Shown here: positions 42,444 through 50,431 of the stretch, piece after piece | Position numbering within the stretch: position 1 is the first letter of the stretch | Layout of the letters: every line of letters begins with the position of its first letter | From: UBA3792 sp946185305 | GTDB taxonomy: Bacteria; Bacillota; Clostridia; Christensenellales; CAG-138 | Reading direction: 5' to 3' | Assembly: GCA_946185305.1 (NCBI GenBank) | Contig: CAMHJE010000001.1 | Span: 31,617-95,616 of the forward strand | DNA length: 64,000 nucleotides | Translations under genes and position numbers: made by a program | Notes under the pieces: generated by a model | Databases searched by the model: none | What the model was told of the DNA's origin: nothing | What the model saw: the letters and a program-made list of their open reading frames with translations, nothing else

Positions 42444-45400
42444 ATGAAACCATTTCGCAAGCAGGAACAGCATTTCACGGCGCTCCGCACGCTGTTGGAG
42501 CGCGGCGTGTATCACGCGGCGGCTCCGCTTTCCATGACGGCCTTGATCACGTCCGATCCCGTGCCGTATGAAAACAGGGCGACAGAGACGATGACGCCGC
42601 TTGCGCCCGGCGATCATTGGGGCGATCTGTTCGACTGCGCATGGGTGCACTTTACCGCGCCGCTGCCCGCCGCATTTCCGCCGGAGGCCGCGCTGTGCCG
42701 GCAAAAGCATTGGGCGCTGCTTGTCGATCTGTCCGCCGAGGGACTGGTGTATAACGCGCTCAGCGAGCCGGTGCAGGGCTTAACGAGTGCCACGTCGCGC
42801 AACGAGTTCCCGCTCGGGCTTTGGGGCAAGCGCACGGTCGAGCTGGCCGATACGATCCAAAACGGACGCATCGATTTTTGGGCGGACTTCACCTGCTGCG
42901 ACGTGGAGGGACAGTACCGCAACGGCGGCCGCGTCAAGGAGGCGTGTACCGCTTGGGTGGACGACCTCTGCCGCGACGCGTTCTATGACTGGCAGATCGT
43001 CCAAAGCCTGTTTGTCGGGCTGATGGAAAACGGCGATCCCTACGGCGAGGAGGTCGGCGCGGTTTTGGAGCGCGCGGCGGCGGTTCTGGAGAATGCGCTC
43101 GGGCTGACCTATTCCGAAGCGGAAGGCATGCAGTCCGGCACCACGCCGTTTTTCGGCCGCGACGCATACTTTACCGACGAAACGCCGAGCGCCGTCGAAG
43201 CCGCGGGCGAGCGCCTTTCGATCTGGCCGGACGCGGAAACCGAACCGACCAAAAGGACGCAGCTTGTTTTGCAGCAGGACGCGCTGACCGAGGTGCGCCG
43301 GATTCTTGCCGAGGTGCTGGACAGAAAAAACGAGCATCCCGATTACGTGTATTCCGCCATCGGGCACAGTCATCTCGATTTGCTGTTCCTTTGGACGGAG
43401 CGCGAGACATACCGCAAGAGCGCGCGCACGATTGCGAACGTGCTGCGGATCATGGATATTGATCCGAACTATCAGTTTACGCTGAGCCAGGCGCCGGTCT
43501 ACCGGTGGCTGAAGGCGCAGTATCCGTCCCTGTACCGGCGGCTTTTACGCCGCGTGGAGGAGGGGCGGCTCGAAATCGTCGGCGCGCTGTATATCGAGTG
43601 CGACACGAACCTGCCCTGCGGCGAATCGCTCGCACGGCAGCTGCTGTACGGCAAACGCTTTTTCCGCGAAGAATTTCATAAAGATATGCGCGTTTGCTTT
43701 TTGCCCGACGTTTTCGGCTATTCGGCGGCGCTGCCGCAGCTGTTGAAGCTCGCGGATGTGCCCTACTTTACGACCAACAAGCTTTCCATGAACGACACGA
43801 ACCGTTTCCCGCGCTATACGTTCTGGTGGCACGGGCTCGACGGGACGCGCGTTCTGACGCACATGCCGCCCGAAAACAGCTACACCTCGGCGGTCGTGCC
43901 GCAGATGGCGCTGTACGGCTATTACCACGACACCGACAAGGACCTTTGCCCGCGCGGACTGGAGCTGTTCGGCCTCGGCGACGGCGGCGGCGGGCCGGGC
44001 TTGGAGCATGTCGAGCGGCGCAGGCGGACGAGAAACCTCAAGGGCTGTCCGCCGTTTGAGGACGAGTTTGTCGTGGACTTTTTCGACCGGATCGCCAAGG
44101 ACGCCGACCGCTATCGCGCATGGCACGGCGAGCTGTACTTTGAACGGCATCAGGGCACCTATACCTCGATTGCGCGGCAAAAGCGGTGGAACCGCACGCT
44201 CGAAACCGACCTGCATGCGTTGGAGCTTGCGGCGTCGCTTGCGCTCGGTACGGACGGTTACGAGTACCCGGCGGCATGGCTGAAAAGCGCGTGGGAGGAT
44301 GTGCTGTTATACCAGTTCCACGACTGTCTGCCCGGTTCCGCGATCCCGCCTGTGTATGAGCAGACGCAGGCGCGCTATGCCGAGCTGCATGCGCAGGCCG
44401 AGGGGAAGCTGCAGGAAGCCCTTGCTGCGCTGACCCAGCACATGGGTAGGGCCGGTGCGCATGGCACGGTCGTGCTGAATCCGTCGCCGTTTGCGCGAAC
44501 CGAGCGGATCGGCAGCGGCTTTGCGCCGGTCACGCTGCCGCCGTGCAGCGCGGTGTGGCTCGATGGCGAGATCCCCCAAGCGCGCACAACCGTGTCGGCA
44601 CAGCAGCCGCCGTACACGCTCGAAAACGAATACCTTTGCGTGACCGTTCATCCGGACGGCACGATCACCGACCTATACGATAAGCGCACGGGCAGACGGC
44701 CTTTGGCGAACGATAAAGCCGGCAACGTTTTGACGCTCTACCCCGACGAGCTGACGCATTGGGACATCAACAAGGCGTATCTGCATGAACAGGGGCAGCG
44801 GGCAATCTGCACGGCCTGCGAACGGTTTTCAACCGAGACCGCCGAGGGCGTGCGTCTAACTTATGCGGTCGGCGAGCACTCGACGCTTTGGCAGACGATC
44901 ACGCTCGAAAAGGGCAGCGCACGACTTACATTCGACTGTCATGCGGATTGGCAGGAGGAATACCAAATGCTGCGCGTTTCGTTCCCGACCTCGATCGTCA
45001 CGGATCACGCAACGTGCGAAATCCAGTTCGGCCACCTCGACCGTCCGACGCATCACAATACGTCGTGGGACGAGGCGAAGTTTGAGGTCTGCGCGCAGCG
45101 CTGGGTCGATATGACCGACGCGGCGGGCGGCGCGGCGCTGCTGGCGGACTGCAAATACGGCTATAAGGTGTGGGACAACGTGCTCGACCTTTGCCTGCTG
45201 CGCAGTCAGAACTGTCCCGCCGAGCACGGCGATATCGGCGAACATGCGTTCACCTACGCGCTGCTGCCGCACGACGGCGATGCGTATGACGGCGGCGTGA
45301 TCGCGGAGGGCTACCGGCTGACCTATCCGCTGCCGCACCTAAGCGTCGTCGGCGCGGGCGGCGAAACGGCGCTGTGTCCGTTCCGGGTCACGGCGGGCAC

Positions 45401-45635
45401 GGCGGTGCTCGAAACCGTCAAAAAGGCCGAGGACAGCGATCAACTCGTCCTGCGGCTCTATGAGGCCAAGGGCGGCGCGACGACCGCGCGGCTTGCGCTT
45501 GCGGGTTATGCGCCGGCGGCGATCTGCAATCTGTTGGAGGAGCCGACGGGAGAAGCGTATACGTGGGAAAACGGCGAGCTGGTTCTGCCGTTCCATCCGT
45601 TTGAAATCAAATCCATTCTGGTACAACGAACCTGA
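42444..45635 (+). CDS. Glycoside hydrolase family 38 alpha-mannosidase
   Basis: 1063 residues, cytosolic. The GH38 zinc site is visible: GHSHLD (His308/His310 region, Asp312) and the catalytic nucleophile Asp422 in FLPDVFGYSAALPQ, with QFHDCLPGSAI further on as the third part of the site. The N-terminal region (about 1-240) is the usual beta-rich cap of bacterial GH38 enzymes, and the C-terminal half holds the large beta-sandwich domains. It would remove alpha-linked mannose from imported oligosaccharides. The motif has HSHLD where AHID is more common. The start has AAGGGAGAGAA. An isomerase able to use mannose is encoded just downstream. Confidence 0.92.
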   Translation: MKPFRKQEQHFTALRTLLERGVYHAAAPLSMTALITSDPVPYENRATETMTPLAPGDHWGDLFDCAWVHFTAPLPAAFPPEAALCRQKHWALLVDLSAEGLVYNALSEPVQGLTSATSRNEFPLGLWGKRTVELADTIQNGRIDFWADFTCCDVEGQYRNGGRVKEACTAWVDDLCRDAFYDWQIVQSLFVGLMENGDPYGEEVGAVLERAAAVLENALGLTYSEAEGMQSGTTPFFGRDAYFTDETPSAVEAAGERLSIWPDAETEPTKRTQLVLQQDALTEVRRILAEVLDRKNEHPDYVYSAIGHSHLDLLFLWTERETYRKSARTIANVLRIMDIDPNYQFTLSQAPVYRWLKAQYPSLYRRLLRRVEEGRLEIVGALYIECDTNLPCGESLARQLLYGKRFFREEFHKDMRVCFLPDVFGYSAALPQLLKLADVPYFTTNKLSMNDTNRFPRYTFWWHGLDGTRVLTHMPPENSYTSAVVPQMALYGYYHDTDKDLCPRGLELFGLGDGGGGPGLEHVERRRRTRNLKGCPPFEDEFVVDFFDRIAKDADRYRAWHGELYFERHQGTYTSIARQKRWNRTLETDLHALELAASLALGTDGYEYPAAWLKSAWEDVLLYQFHDCLPGSAIPPVYEQTQARYAELHAQAEGKLQEALAALTQHMGRAGAHGTVVLNPSPFARTERIGSGFAPVTLPPCSAVWLDGEIPQARTTVSAQQPPYTLENEYLCVTVHPDGTITDLYDKRTGRRPLANDKAGNVLTLYPDELTHWDINKAYLHEQGQRAICTACERFSTETAEGVRLTYAVGEHSTLWQTITLEKGSARLTFDCHADWQEEYQMLRVSFPTSIVTDHATCEIQFGHLDRPTHHNTSWDEAKFEVCAQRWVDMTDAAGGAALLADCKYGYKVWDNVLDLCLLRSQNCPAEHGDIGEHAFTYALLPHDGDAYDGGVIAEGYRLTYPLPHLSVVGAGGETALCPFRVTAGTAVLETVKKAEDSDQLVLRLYEAKGGATTARLALAGYAPAAICNLLEEPTGEAYTWENGELVLPFHPFEIKSILVQRT

Positions 45636-45662
45636 CCGCTGATGCGGCACGAAAGGAGCTTT

Positions 45663-46346
45663 ATGAAACGTTCCCAAATCAATCAAATCATCCGCGAAAC
45701 GGAAGCGCTTTTGGCGGCGCATCAGATCCGCCTTGCGCCGTTTTTCAACTGGACGCCCGAGGAGTGGGCCAAGAAGGGTCACGAATGTGACGAGATCCGG
45801 GACAACGCGCTCGGCTGGGACGTGACGGACTTCGGCGCGGGCGATTTCGACAATATCGGCCTGACCGCGCTGACGATCCGCAACGGCAACGCCAAGGAGC
45901 CGGGCAAGTATCCGAAGCCCTATGCCGAAAAAATCCTGATCGCGCGCGAGGGACAGGTCACACCGCTGCACTTCCATTGGTACAAGATGGAGGACATCAT
46001 CAACCGCGGCGGCGGGGTGCTGATGATGCAGCTGTATAACGCGACCGAAAACGAGGAACTCGACCTTGTGAACCCGGTTGAGATCGTGTCCGACGGCGTG
46101 AAGCTGACGATCCCCGCAGGCGGGTATCTCGAACTGCAGCCGGGGCAGAGCGTGACCTATACGCAATATCTCTATCACGCGTTCTGGGGCAAAAAGGGCA
46201 CCGGCGACGTGATCGTGGGCGAGGTTTCGATGTGCAACGACGACAACACCGACAATCGCTTTTACGACGTGCCGGGGCGCTTCCCGGCCATCGACGAGGA
46301 CGAAGCACCTTACCGCCTGCTGTGCAACGAGTACCCGAACGCATGA
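45663..46346 (+). CDS. D-lyxose ketol-isomerase (D-mannose isomerase) family
   Basis: 227 residues, cupin fold. Metal ligands can be read as His103 and His105 (PLHFHWYKME), Glu110 and His172 (YLYHAFWG). Enzymes of this family interconvert D-lyxose with D-xylulose and D-mannose with D-fructose. I use ATG 45663, which has AAAGGAGC upstream, rather than the longer in-frame start. The position right after an alpha-mannosidase suggests that mannose to fructose is the working reaction here, with one of the nearby kinases taking fructose onward. Confidence 0.85.
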   Translation: MKRSQINQIIRETEALLAAHQIRLAPFFNWTPEEWAKKGHECDEIRDNALGWDVTDFGAGDFDNIGLTALTIRNGNAKEPGKYPKPYAEKILIAREGQVTPLHFHWYKMEDIINRGGGVLMMQLYNATENEELDLVNPVEIVSDGVKLTIPAGGYLELQPGQSVTYTQYLYHAFWGKKGTGDVIVGEVSMCNDDNTDNRFYDVPGRFPAIDEDEAPYRLLCNEYPNA

Positions 46347-47407
46347 GACCGTGGTTTGACGCGCATGTGCATGTTCTCGGCGGCAGGCCCGATGCACTCG
46401 ATGAGTTGCGGCGGATCGAGACCGGCTACGGCTATACCGACGCCAATCTGCTTTCGGTCGAGGGCATGGACGATGCGGCGCAGAACGCGCTTGCGATCGC
46501 GTGGAAGCTGGACGGCGAGCGGGAGGCGGCCGAAACGGACGGCGTTTCGCATCGGTATGCGCTCGGCGGGCTGCACCATCGGTATGCGTATGATTACCGA
46601 AAAGAGCTCGAAACGCTGTGGGCGCTCGGCTTCGACGGGCTGAAAATGATCGAAAACAAGCCGACCGAGCGGCGGCGGTGGGGGATCGCGCAGAACGATC
46701 CCGCACTCGATCCGCTGTATGCCTATGCGGAGGAAAACGATATCCCGCTGCTGATCCACGTCAACGATCCACGCGAATTTTGGGACGAAAAACGCTGTCC
46801 GGCATGGGCACGGGACGCGGGTTACTTTTACGACGGCAGTTTCGTTTCGTTCGAGCAGATCCTTTCGGAATCGCTCGATATGCTGAAAAAGCACCCGCGC
46901 CTTCGGATCTGCTTTGCGCATTTTCTGTTCCTTTCGGACGATGAGCCTGCGCTGCGCGACATTCTGCAAGCGTACCCGAACGTGTATCTCGACGTGACCG
47001 CGGGCACCGAAATGTACCCGAACTTTGCGCGCGATCCCGCCGTGTGGCGGCGGTTTTTCGGGGATTTTGCGGATCGCATCCTATACGGCACCGACAACTG
47101 CGCGCCGATGAACGCGGAGGACAAGCGCATTGCGGACGTATTGAACAACCTCGAACGTCGGTTCTTTTTATCGCGCGATCCGATCCCGCTTTGGGAGGAT
47201 ACGGTGGAAGGGCTCGGCCTTGCACCGGACGGCGTACAGGCGCTGCTTTACGGCAACGCAAAGCGATTTTTCGGGGCGAAACCGCGCCCGGTGAACCGCG
47301 TTATCGCCTGTCGTTACTTAAGGGAACGGCTATCCGATAAAAGTTTGCAGCTTACCGAGCGGGAGTACGAAATCACGACAAAAACTCTTGCGAAATGCTT
47401 GCAATGA
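46343..47407 (+). CDS. Amidohydrolase-family metal-dependent hydrolase
   Basis: 354 residues from ATG 46343 (ATGA overlap with the isomerase). It has the TIM-barrel amidohydrolase pattern: DAHVH (His8, His10), GLKMIENKP, LLIHVND, CFAHFLF and LYGTDN for the last aspartate. Members hydrolyse lactones, amides or decarboxylate acids. A sugar lactonase role would suit the context but is a guess. The C-terminal tail (about 320-354) is basic and not part of the barrel. Confidence 0.75.
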   Translation: MRPWFDAHVHVLGGRPDALDELRRIETGYGYTDANLLSVEGMDDAAQNALAIAWKLDGEREAAETDGVSHRYALGGLHHRYAYDYRKELETLWALGFDGLKMIENKPTERRRWGIAQNDPALDPLYAYAEENDIPLLIHVNDPREFWDEKRCPAWARDAGYFYDGSFVSFEQILSESLDMLKKHPRLRICFAHFLFLSDDEPALRDILQAYPNVYLDVTAGTEMYPNFARDPAVWRRFFGDFADRILYGTDNCAPMNAEDKRIADVLNNLERRFFLSRDPIPLWEDTVEGLGLAPDGVQALLYGNAKRFFGAKPRPVNRVIACRYLRERLSDKSLQLTEREYEITTKTLAKCLQ

Positions 47408-47427
47408 AAGAGCATTTCCGATATAAT
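47399..47427 (+). promoter_or_regulatory. Promoter of the LacI-family regulator gene
   Basis: TTGCAA (47399-47404) and perfect TATAAT (47422-47427), 17-bp spacer, 33 bp before the start. No operator copy is seen here, so the gene may be constitutive. Confidence 0.75.
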
Positions 47428-47459
47428 TTCATCATTAGTACCAGAGGACGTTAAGGCGT

Positions 47460-48464
47460 ATGCAGAAGAAAATTTCGATCAAGGATATTTCCGAACAGGC
47501 CGACGTGTCGATTGCGACGGTGTCGCGCGTGATCAATAAAAACGGCCGCTACTCCAAGGAAACGGAGGAGCGGGTGCTGCGCGTGATCCGGGAAAACAAC
47601 TATCAGCCGAACCTGATTGCAAAGGGGCTTCGGGTGCAGCGCATGAAGAATGTGGGCATACTTGTCCCGGATATCAAGAACGAATTTTTCACCAAGCTCG
47701 TTTATGAGATCGAGCGCAACCTCTTTGCCGCAGGCTATGAAACCTTCGTCTGCAACACCGACGAGGACGAATCCATCGAGCGCCAGCATCTGGCCATGAT
47801 GCAGATGCAGAGCGTTTGCGGACTGATCTTCATCGCTGGCAGCGCGCCCGCCGCCTCCGGTCGCAAGGAGCATATCCCGACCGTCTATATCGACCGCATC
47901 CCGGCCGAGCCCGGCCAAAACGACTGCATGATCACCAGCGACAACGTCGAGGGCGGCTACCTTGCAACCAAGGAGCTTTTGGAGCAGGGCGCGCGCCGCA
48001 TCCTGTTTATGACAAGCCGCCGCCGCGTCTCCTGCTATGCCGAACGCTTCGAGGGCTATTGCAAGGCGCTCCGGGAATTCGGGCTAAAAGAAACCGACCG
48101 CATGGTGGTCGCGCTGAACTCCGTTCGCTATCAGGACGCTTACGACAGCATGAACGCATTGTTGGACGAGGGCGCTTCGTTCGACGGCGTGTTCGCCGGG
48201 TCCGACTGGCTCGCGCTCGGCTGTTACCGCGCGCTGTGCGAGCACGGCAAGCGCATCCCGGCGGATGTGAAGCTGGCGGGCTACGACGATATCTCGATCA
48301 CCGCGTTCAACGCCATTCCGATCACGACCGTGCATCAAAAGGTGGACGAAATGGGGCGCCTCGCCGCGCAGCAGCTGATCGCCGTCATCGAGGGCGAGTC
48401 GGTGGAGAAGCGCCTTTCGCACGTTCCCGTTACCCTTGTGCCACGTGCGTCCACGCGCGGCTGA
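47460..48464 (+). CDS. LacI-family transcriptional regulator, likely master regulator of the island
   Basis: 334 residues, standard size. The N-terminal HTH is ISIKDISEQADVSIATVSRV (about 4-23), followed by the hinge helix region, then a periplasmic-binding-like effector domain (VGILVPDIKNEFFTKLVYEI, GVFAGSDWLALGCYRAL, KLAGYDDISITAFN). LacI proteins bind CG-centred palindromes and release on binding a sugar. It is the only LacI gene in the window, and eight copies of a LacI-type site are spread over the same island. The ligand is unknown; a mannoside or another product of the island enzymes is likely. Confidence 0.88.
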   Translation: MQKKISIKDISEQADVSIATVSRVINKNGRYSKETEERVLRVIRENNYQPNLIAKGLRVQRMKNVGILVPDIKNEFFTKLVYEIERNLFAAGYETFVCNTDEDESIERQHLAMMQMQSVCGLIFIAGSAPAASGRKEHIPTVYIDRIPAEPGQNDCMITSDNVEGGYLATKELLEQGARRILFMTSRRRVSCYAERFEGYCKALREFGLKETDRMVVALNSVRYQDAYDSMNALLDEGASFDGVFAGSDWLALGCYRALCEHGKRIPADVKLAGYDDISITAFNAIPITTVHQKVDEMGRLAAQQLIAVIEGESVEKRLSHVPVTLVPRASTRG

Positions 48465-48503
48465 CCTTTCCTGCCCGCAGCGGCGGCCGACCACACCAAG
48501 ACA

Positions 48504-48522
48504 GCTTTTCCGCGGGAAAAGC
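48504..48522. repeat. Perfect 8-bp inverted repeat between lacI-type gene and ROK gene
   Basis: GCTTTTCC (48504-48511) and GGAAAAGC (48515-48522) around GCG. It lacks a T tract, so it is not a standard terminator; it may be a weak hairpin in the shared transcript. Confidence 0.5.
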
Positions 48523-48530
48523 CGCGTTGG

Positions 48531-48542
48531 GAAAACGATTAA
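48531..48542. promoter_or_regulatory. LacI-type operator, copy 6 (ROK)
   Basis: GAAAACGATTAA, ending 11 bp before the ROK start codon. No clear promoter lies beside it, so it may work as a roadblock on read-through from the regulator gene. Confidence 0.6.
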
Positions 48543-48553
48543 CCGGAGGAACT

Positions 48554-49468
48554 ATGGAAGCCATCGAAGTTTTGCTCAGCATGGATATCGGCGGCACGAA
48601 CTGCCGCATGGGACTGTGCAGCAGGGACGGCACGCTGTATGAAAAGGAGATCGTCTCGACCGAGACGATGGCGGAGGAGGGCTTTGCGGATGCGCTTGTG
48701 CGCCGCATGCGCGCCTTTTTGCAGCGGGCGGGCAAGGCATACGCGGTGCGCGGCATAGCCATGGGCTTTCCCGCCACGATCGACAAGGCGCGGCGCGTCG
48801 TGCTGCAGGCGCCGGCCATCGCGGGCATGGAGCACTTTGCGGTCTGCGATCTGCTCGAAGGCGCGTTCGGCCTGCCCGTGTTTTTGGAAAAGGATGTGAA
48901 CCTGCTGTTCGAGTACGACCGCAAGAACCTGCACCTGCCGGACGAGGGCTTGGCCATCGGCATTTATTTCGGCACCGGCATCGGCAACGCGATCTTCTAT
49001 AACGGTAAACCGTTCCTCGGCGCGAACGGCGTCGCAGGCGAGCTCGGTCACATTCCACAATGGAAGAACACGCGTGAATGCGGCTGCGGCAACATCGGCT
49101 GCCTCGAACCGTTCGGCGGCGGCAAGCGATTGGCCGAGCTGTGCAGAACGACCCATCCCGACGCCAATATCCGCACGATCTACCGCGACTGTGCGGGCGA
49201 TCCCGACGTATGGGGGCAGGTGGACGCGATGGCGATAGCGGTGGCGACCGAGGTCAATATCCTCGACCCGGCTTATGTCGTGCTCGGCGGGGGCCTTTTG
49301 CAGATGGAGGGCTTCCCGATCCCGTATTTCGAGCAAAAAATCAGGGCCTACGTGCGTAAGCCCTATCCCGAACAAAATTTGCGGCTCGTCTATTCCCGTC
49401 CCGATCAGGAGAACGGCATCATCGGCGCCGCGTTCTACGGCTGGGAGCAGCTCAACCGTCAGGCCTGA
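48554..49468 (+). CDS. ROK-family sugar kinase, D-allose kinase (AlsK)-like
   Basis: 304 residues from ATG 48554 with CCGGAGGAAC upstream. DIGGT (11-15) is the ATP loop, Asp114 (LEKDVN) the catalytic base, and the ROK zinc site is His166 with Cys176, Cys178 and Cys183 (GELGHIP, ECGCGNIGC). The spacing and flanking words (MGFPA, LGTG-like FGTGIGNA, GVAGELGHIP) resemble E. coli AlsK more than glucokinases. With rpiB (which serves as allose-6-phosphate isomerase in E. coli) in the same island this hints at allose or another hexose; fructose is also possible. Its 3' end overlaps the opposite-strand activase by 10 bp. Confidence 0.82.
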   Translation: MEAIEVLLSMDIGGTNCRMGLCSRDGTLYEKEIVSTETMAEEGFADALVRRMRAFLQRAGKAYAVRGIAMGFPATIDKARRVVLQAPAIAGMEHFAVCDLLEGAFGLPVFLEKDVNLLFEYDRKNLHLPDEGLAIGIYFGTGIGNAIFYNGKPFLGANGVAGELGHIPQWKNTRECGCGNIGCLEPFGGGKRLAELCRTTHPDANIRTIYRDCAGDPDVWGQVDAMAIAVATEVNILDPAYVVLGGGLLQMEGFPIPYFEQKIRAYVRKPYPEQNLRLVYSRPDQENGIIGAAFYGWEQLNRQA

Positions 49469-50352
49469 GCCGCCCGGATCGCTTCGGCAAGCCGCGCGTT
49501 CCACGCCTGCGCCTGTTCCTTTGTGGCGGCGGGCAGCTCTTTGAGCGTGTAGCTTCGTCCGACGCCCGCCCACTTTTGCACGCCGATGGTATGATACGGC
49601 AGGATCTCGTATCGCTCGATGTTCGGATGCGCGGCGATCACCCGCCCCGCGAACGCAAAGTGCGCGTCGGTATCGTTGACGCCCGGGATGATCGGCAGCC
49701 GCAGCCAGATCGGTTTTTGCACCGCCGAGAGCGTTTCAAGCGTCGTCTGCCAGCGCGCAAAGTCCCCGCCGGTGTACGCTTTCAGCGTTTCGGCGTCGGG
49801 CGCTTTGCAATCGAGCAGCCACAGATCGACGAGCGGCAGCAGCGTTTCGAGCGTTTCGGGCGTGATACAGCCGTTCGTTTCGAGCGCGGTGTGCAGCCCT
49901 TCGGCCTTGCATTGTTCCAAACACTCACGCAAAAAGGCGGCTTGCACGGTCGGCTCCCCGCCCGAAAACGTCACGCCGCCGCCGCTTTGCACATAGTAGG
50001 CGCGGTCGCGCAGCACGACGGCAAGAACCTCGTCCGCGGTCATTTCCCGCCCTGTGATTTTCAGCGCGTTTTGCGGGCAGACCTTGATGCACGCGCCGCA
50101 TAGGGTACACTTATTTTGCAGCACGGTATGCGTCCCGTCCGGAAACCGGTGCACCCCGGCAGGGCAGAGGCGGGCGCATCGACGGCACCCGATACAGAGC
50201 GCGGGCAGCAGCTCGATTTCCGGGCGCGGCGAAAACGATTCGGGGTTGTGACACCAAATACAGCGCAGGCTGCAGCCCTTCAAAAAGACGGTCGTGCGGA
50301 TGCCCGGCCCGTCGTGATACGCACAGCGCGAAATATCGAATACGATTCCCAT
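49459..50352 (-). CDS. Glycyl radical enzyme activase (radical SAM)
   Basis: 297 residues. The radical SAM motif is Cys27-x3-Cys31-x2-Cys34 (GCSLRCIWCHN). A ferredoxin-like insert carries two further cluster sites, Cys53/56/59/63 and Cys82/85/88/92. GGEP (131-134) binds SAM. This layout, with two extra clusters, is typical of activases for non-PFL glycyl radical enzymes such as dehydratases and decarboxylases. It reduces SAM to install the glycyl radical on its partner, which is encoded divergently 79 bp away. The promoter and an operator copy are directly upstream. Confidence 0.92.
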   Translation of the reverse strand: MGIVFDISRCAYHDGPGIRTTVFLKGCSLRCIWCHNPESFSPRPEIELLPALCIGCRRCARLCPAGVHRFPDGTHTVLQNKCTLCGACIKVCPQNALKITGREMTADEVLAVVLRDRAYYVQSGGGVTFSGGEPTVQAAFLRECLEQCKAEGLHTALETNGCITPETLETLLPLVDLWLLDCKAPDAETLKAYTGGDFARWQTTLETLSAVQKPIWLRLPIIPGVNDTDAHFAFAGRVIAAHPNIERYEILPYHTIGVQKWAGVGRSYTLKELPAATKEQAQAWNARLAEAIRAAQA

Positions 50353-50365
50353 AACTTGACTCCGA

Positions 50366-50377
50366 GAAAACGATTAC
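50366..50377. promoter_or_regulatory. LacI-type operator, copy 7 (glycyl radical pair)
   Basis: GAAAACGATTAC, 7 bp past the activase -10 box and within the only region shared with the divergent glycyl radical enzyme gene. Confidence 0.75.
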
Positions 50378-50383
50378 ACAGCC

Positions 50384-50412
50384 AGTATACCAAACTTTTT
50401 CGGCGCTGTCCA
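50384..50412 (-). promoter_or_regulatory. Promoter of the activase gene
   Basis: On the minus strand TGGACA (50407-50412) and TATACT (50384-50389), 17-bp spacer. I found no equally clear promoter for the plus-strand enzyme. Confidence 0.7.
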
Positions 50413-50431
50413 TAGCGCGGAGGGAGACGAC

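Noticed and set aside
50355..50391. TTGACT and TATACC as a plus-strand promoter for the glycyl radical enzyme
   Set aside because: The spacer is 24-25 bp, too long for sigma-A.
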